In this document: in pieces, positions 4,682 through 6,816 of the stretch
Layout of the letters: the number at the start of each line of letters is the position of its first letter
Position numbering within the stretch: position 1 is the first letter of the stretch
Origin: Actinomycetota bacterium
Lineage (GTDB): Bacteria > Actinomycetota > Thermoleophilia > Gaiellales > Gaiellaceae
DNA: 6,816 nt
NCBI GenBank assembly: GCA_013697465.1
Contig: JACCWU010000141.1
Span: 1-6,816 of the forward strand
Reading direction: 5' to 3'
Notes under the pieces: generated by a model
What the model was told of the DNA's origin: nothing
Database searches by the model: none
Seen by the model: the letters and a program-made list of their open reading frames with translations, nothing else
Translations under genes and position numbers: made by a program

Positions 4682-6816
4682 CTACGCCACGCGCGCTTGA
4701 CGATCCGGCTTGAGCACAACGGGCCCGAACGCGAGCCTCGACGACATGTGCAGCGCCTCCGCCGGGCGCGCGTAGTAGTACCCCTGGCCGAGCACGCACC
4801 CGAGGGCTCGCAGCGCCTCGGCCTGCTCACGCGTCTCGATACCTTCGGCAACGACTTCGAGGTTGAGTGTGCCGGCAAGCCCGAGAATCGCCTCGACGAA
4901 GGTGCTGTCGCGATCGATCCGATCGACGAACGGCTTGGCGATCTTGAGCATATGGATCGGGAAGTCCCGCAGGTGGCTCAGCGACGAATAGCCGGTACCG
5001 AAGTCGTCGAGTGCGAGCCGCACTCCCAGCTCTCGCAGCTTCCCCAGCGTGTCGATCGCAGCGGTGGGGTCCTGCATGGCGCTGGACTCCGTAATCTCGA
5101 GAATAAGTCGGTCCGGCGGGACGTCGGTCTTCGCGAGAATCGTCTGCACATCCTGTGCGAGGTTGGGACTTCGGAGCTCGCTCTGGGACAGATTCACGCT
5201 AACCATGAGCTCCTCGTGGAACTGATGACGCGAGCGCCACTTGTGCAGCTCCTCGCAGGCCATACGCAGCATCGTCCGACCGATGGGCCGCATGAAGCCG
5301 GTCTCTTCTGCCAACGGGATGAAGCTCTCCGGGAGGACCAGTCCGCGAACGGGGTGGTTCCAGCGTGCGAGCGCCTCGAGTCCGACTACGCGCCCGGTTT
5401 CCAGTGCGACGATCGGCTGGTAGTACGCCTCGATCTCCTCACGCTCGACCGAGCCTTCGAGCGTGCTCGCGAGCTCCTGCCTCTCCTGGGCCCGGACGTG
5501 CATCTCCGGGTCGTACCACGCGTAGCCGCCCTTGCCATTGGTCTTTGCCGAGTACATGGCCACGTCCGCGTTTCGCAACAGATCATCGGCCACTACTCCG
5601 CGCTCCGCGCGTGCGATGCCGATGCTGGCGTGGACTCTCATCTCGCGCCCTTCGAGCACGAACGGTGGGCGGAGGGCGTCCACGAGCCGAAACGCGACGG
5701 CCTCGGCCTCGCTTTCGTCCGAACGCTCGAGAAGAACGGCGAACTCGTCACCGCCGAGCCGGGCGACGAGATCGTCGGGCCGGAGCGACGCCCGCACGCG
5801 TTCGGCCACGGCGATCAAGAGCTGGTCGCCGGCGCTGTGGCCGAGGCTGTCGTTGATGATCTTGAAGTCGTCGAGGTCGATGAACAGCACCATCGGCCGC
5901 CGCTGCCCGGCAACGGTCAGGGTCAGAGCTTTGTGCACTCGCTCCGCGAAGAGCAGCCGGTTTGCAAATCCGGTGAGACTGTCGTGAAACGCCTGGTGTC
6001 GCAGCTGGCTCTTGACTCGGTCGTTCTCGAGCAGCGCGCCTGCATGGCTGGCGAAGGTCTCGAAGAGGCGCCTGTCGTCGTGCGTGAACGTCACGTCGTC
6101 TCCCAGGCGATTGCCGACGAGCACCATTCCAAAGATCCGGTCGGCGCCGTGCAACGCCGTCACTATTGCGTCCTGCAGGCCTTCCTCGGAGAGATAGTCG
6201 TCGAGCTCGTGAGGCTGTCGTCCACGGGGCAGGAGCGCGGCCGCGTCGTGAGCGGAGACAGTCTCGAGAGCCCGACGACGCGTCTCGCCGACGACGATCG
6301 GCTGCATCAGCACATCGTCCGTCGGGCCCACGACGCTCCGCAGCACGCCTTCGTCGGGCGAGTGGGAGAAGACGACGATCTCCGCGACGTCGGCTGAGAG
6401 CATGGTGCGGGCTGCCTCGAGCAGCTCCCGAACCGACGAGCTGAACTCGGCCCCTTGCATGGCTCGCATCGAGCGAGACAGGAATTCCAGGTGACCCTGC
6501 CTGCGCCGCTGGCTTGTGTAGGCGTCGAGGGCGAGCGCGCTCGCGGCGATCGGGACGAACATGACCCAGAGCGAGCGCGGGTCCGCGTTCGCGAGTTGGA
6601 TCGCGGCGATGGCTAGACTCGCCCCCGCGAAGCAGCCGCTCCCGGCGACAGCGGCGAGTGTCCGCCATTCCGGCCCGGTAGAGGCGTTCGAGCCAAGCGA
6701 GGTGAAAGCGTTGACGAGCAGAAGCCCGACGGCTGCGCTCGCAGCAGCGCCCAGGACGGCGCCGATCCAACCCGCAGGACCGTATGCGTCACCAAAGAGC
6801 AGGAAGCCGTGAAAGA
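4682..6816 (-). CDS. Membrane-anchored GAF-GGDEF-EAL cyclic-di-GMP protein (5' end outside window)
   Basis: The frame is open to the window edge, so the N-terminus is missing; about 711 residues are visible, numbered here from the edge. Three hydrophobic segments (about 15-37, 52-75, 82-99) indicate a membrane sensor module. A GAF-like domain follows (about 124-264). The GGDEF domain (about 274-439) keeps metal-binding Asp313 in FIDLDDFK, the intact GGDEF motif (354-358, bases 5755-5741) and the RPDD inhibitory site exactly five residues before it, so diguanylate cyclase activity with product feedback is likely. The EAL domain (about 449-694) has EAL (480-482, bases 5377-5369), VNLS with Asn541, LEITES with Glu573, DDFGTG with Asp603-604, Lys624, EGIET with Glu657 and LGQG with Gln677, consistent with c-di-GMP phosphodiesterase. 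One family position differs: LKIA where LKID is usual (Ala626). A methionine at 6562 is only an internal residue, since the frame continues with membrane-like sequence upstream of it. It is convergent with the reductase and there is no sign of operon partners in view. Confidence 0.94.
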   Translation of the reverse strand, partial: FHGFLLFGDAYGPAGWIGAVLGAAASAAVGLLLVNAFTSLGSNASTGPEWRTLAAVAGSGCFAGASLAIAAIQLANADPRSLWVMFVPIAASALALDAYTSQRRRQGHLEFLSRSMRAMQGAEFSSSVRELLEAARTMLSADVAEIVVFSHSPDEGVLRSVVGPTDDVLMQPIVVGETRRRALETVSAHDAAALLPRGRQPHELDDYLSEEGLQDAIVTALHGADRIFGMVLVGNRLGDDVTFTHDDRRLFETFASHAGALLENDRVKSQLRHQAFHDSLTGFANRLLFAERVHKALTLTVAGQRRPMVLFIDLDDFKIINDSLGHSAGDQLLIAVAERVRASLRPDDLVARLGGDEFAVLLERSDESEAEAVAFRLVDALRPPFVLEGREMRVHASIGIARAERGVVADDLLRNADVAMYSAKTNGKGGYAWYDPEMHVRAQERQELASTLEGSVEREEIEAYYQPIVALETGRVVGLEALARWNHPVRGLVLPESFIPLAEETGFMRPIGRTMLRMACEELHKWRSRHQFHEELMVSVNLSQSELRSPNLAQDVQTILAKTDVPPDRLILEITESSAMQDPTAAIDTLGKLRELGVRLALDDFGTGYSSLSHLRDFPIHMLKIAKPFVDRIDRDSTFVEAILGLAGTLNLEVVAEGIETREQAEALRALGCVLGQGYYYARPAEALHMSSRLAFGPVVLKPDRQARVA

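Noticed and set aside
4574..6397. 607-codon plus-strand open frame
   Set aside because: It is antisense to the GGDEF-EAL gene, whose motifs are intact on the minus strand. The plus-strand translation has no recognisable fold.
4682..6562. GGDEF-EAL gene starting at the methionine at 6562
   Set aside because: The same frame continues without a stop to the window end and encodes further hydrophobic segments, so 6562 is internal and the gene is cut by the window.
126..6816. Functional link between the cNMP-binding fusion and the c-di-GMP protein
   Set aside because: CNB domains of this type bind cAMP or cGMP, not usually c-di-GMP. The genes are separated by the reductase and belong to different transcription units.

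Overview
This window is high-GC DNA (roughly two-thirds G+C by eye), densely coding and without mobile elements. It looks like an actinobacterial chromosome, possibly of the Thermoleophilia type. The support is GC-rich codon use, GTG starts without Shine-Dalgarno sequences but with -10-like boxes 6-7 nt upstream (the leaderless pattern common in Actinomycetota), and a class II tRNA-Tyr without encoded CCA. The lineage is an inference.

Layout from left to right: (1) a complete tRNA-Tyr(GTA) on the minus strand at 5-86. (2) A 39-bp gap with a perfect 7-bp inverted repeat whose loop carries a TACAAT box on the tRNA's strand. (3) A large minus-strand gene, 126-3413, encoding one 1095-residue protein that joins a complete 14-TM DHA2-type MFS transporter, a cyclic-nucleotide-binding domain and a patatin/neuropathy-target-esterase-type phospholipase. 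(4) A 58-bp divergent promoter region. (5) A plus-strand geranylgeranyl-reductase-family flavoprotein, 3472-4641. (6) A 40-bp convergent junction with a weak hairpin. (7) A minus-strand membrane-anchored GAF-GGDEF-EAL cyclic-di-GMP protein, 4682 to the window end, whose N-terminus lies outside the window.

The most notable item is the MFS-CNB-patatin fusion. Each part appears full length and keeps its key motifs, so it is predicted to be a one-polypeptide membrane device in which a cytosolic cyclic-nucleotide sensor could control a lipid hydrolase tethered to a transporter. The divergently transcribed reductase acts on isoprenoid or quinone lipids, so both genes may concern membrane lipids, but the sequence does not prove a shared pathway. 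The c-di-GMP gene is a separate convergent unit with no visible functional tie to the others.

No CRISPR array, IS element, phage gene or riboswitch was seen. No stretch longer than 60 bp lacks a gene or RNA.
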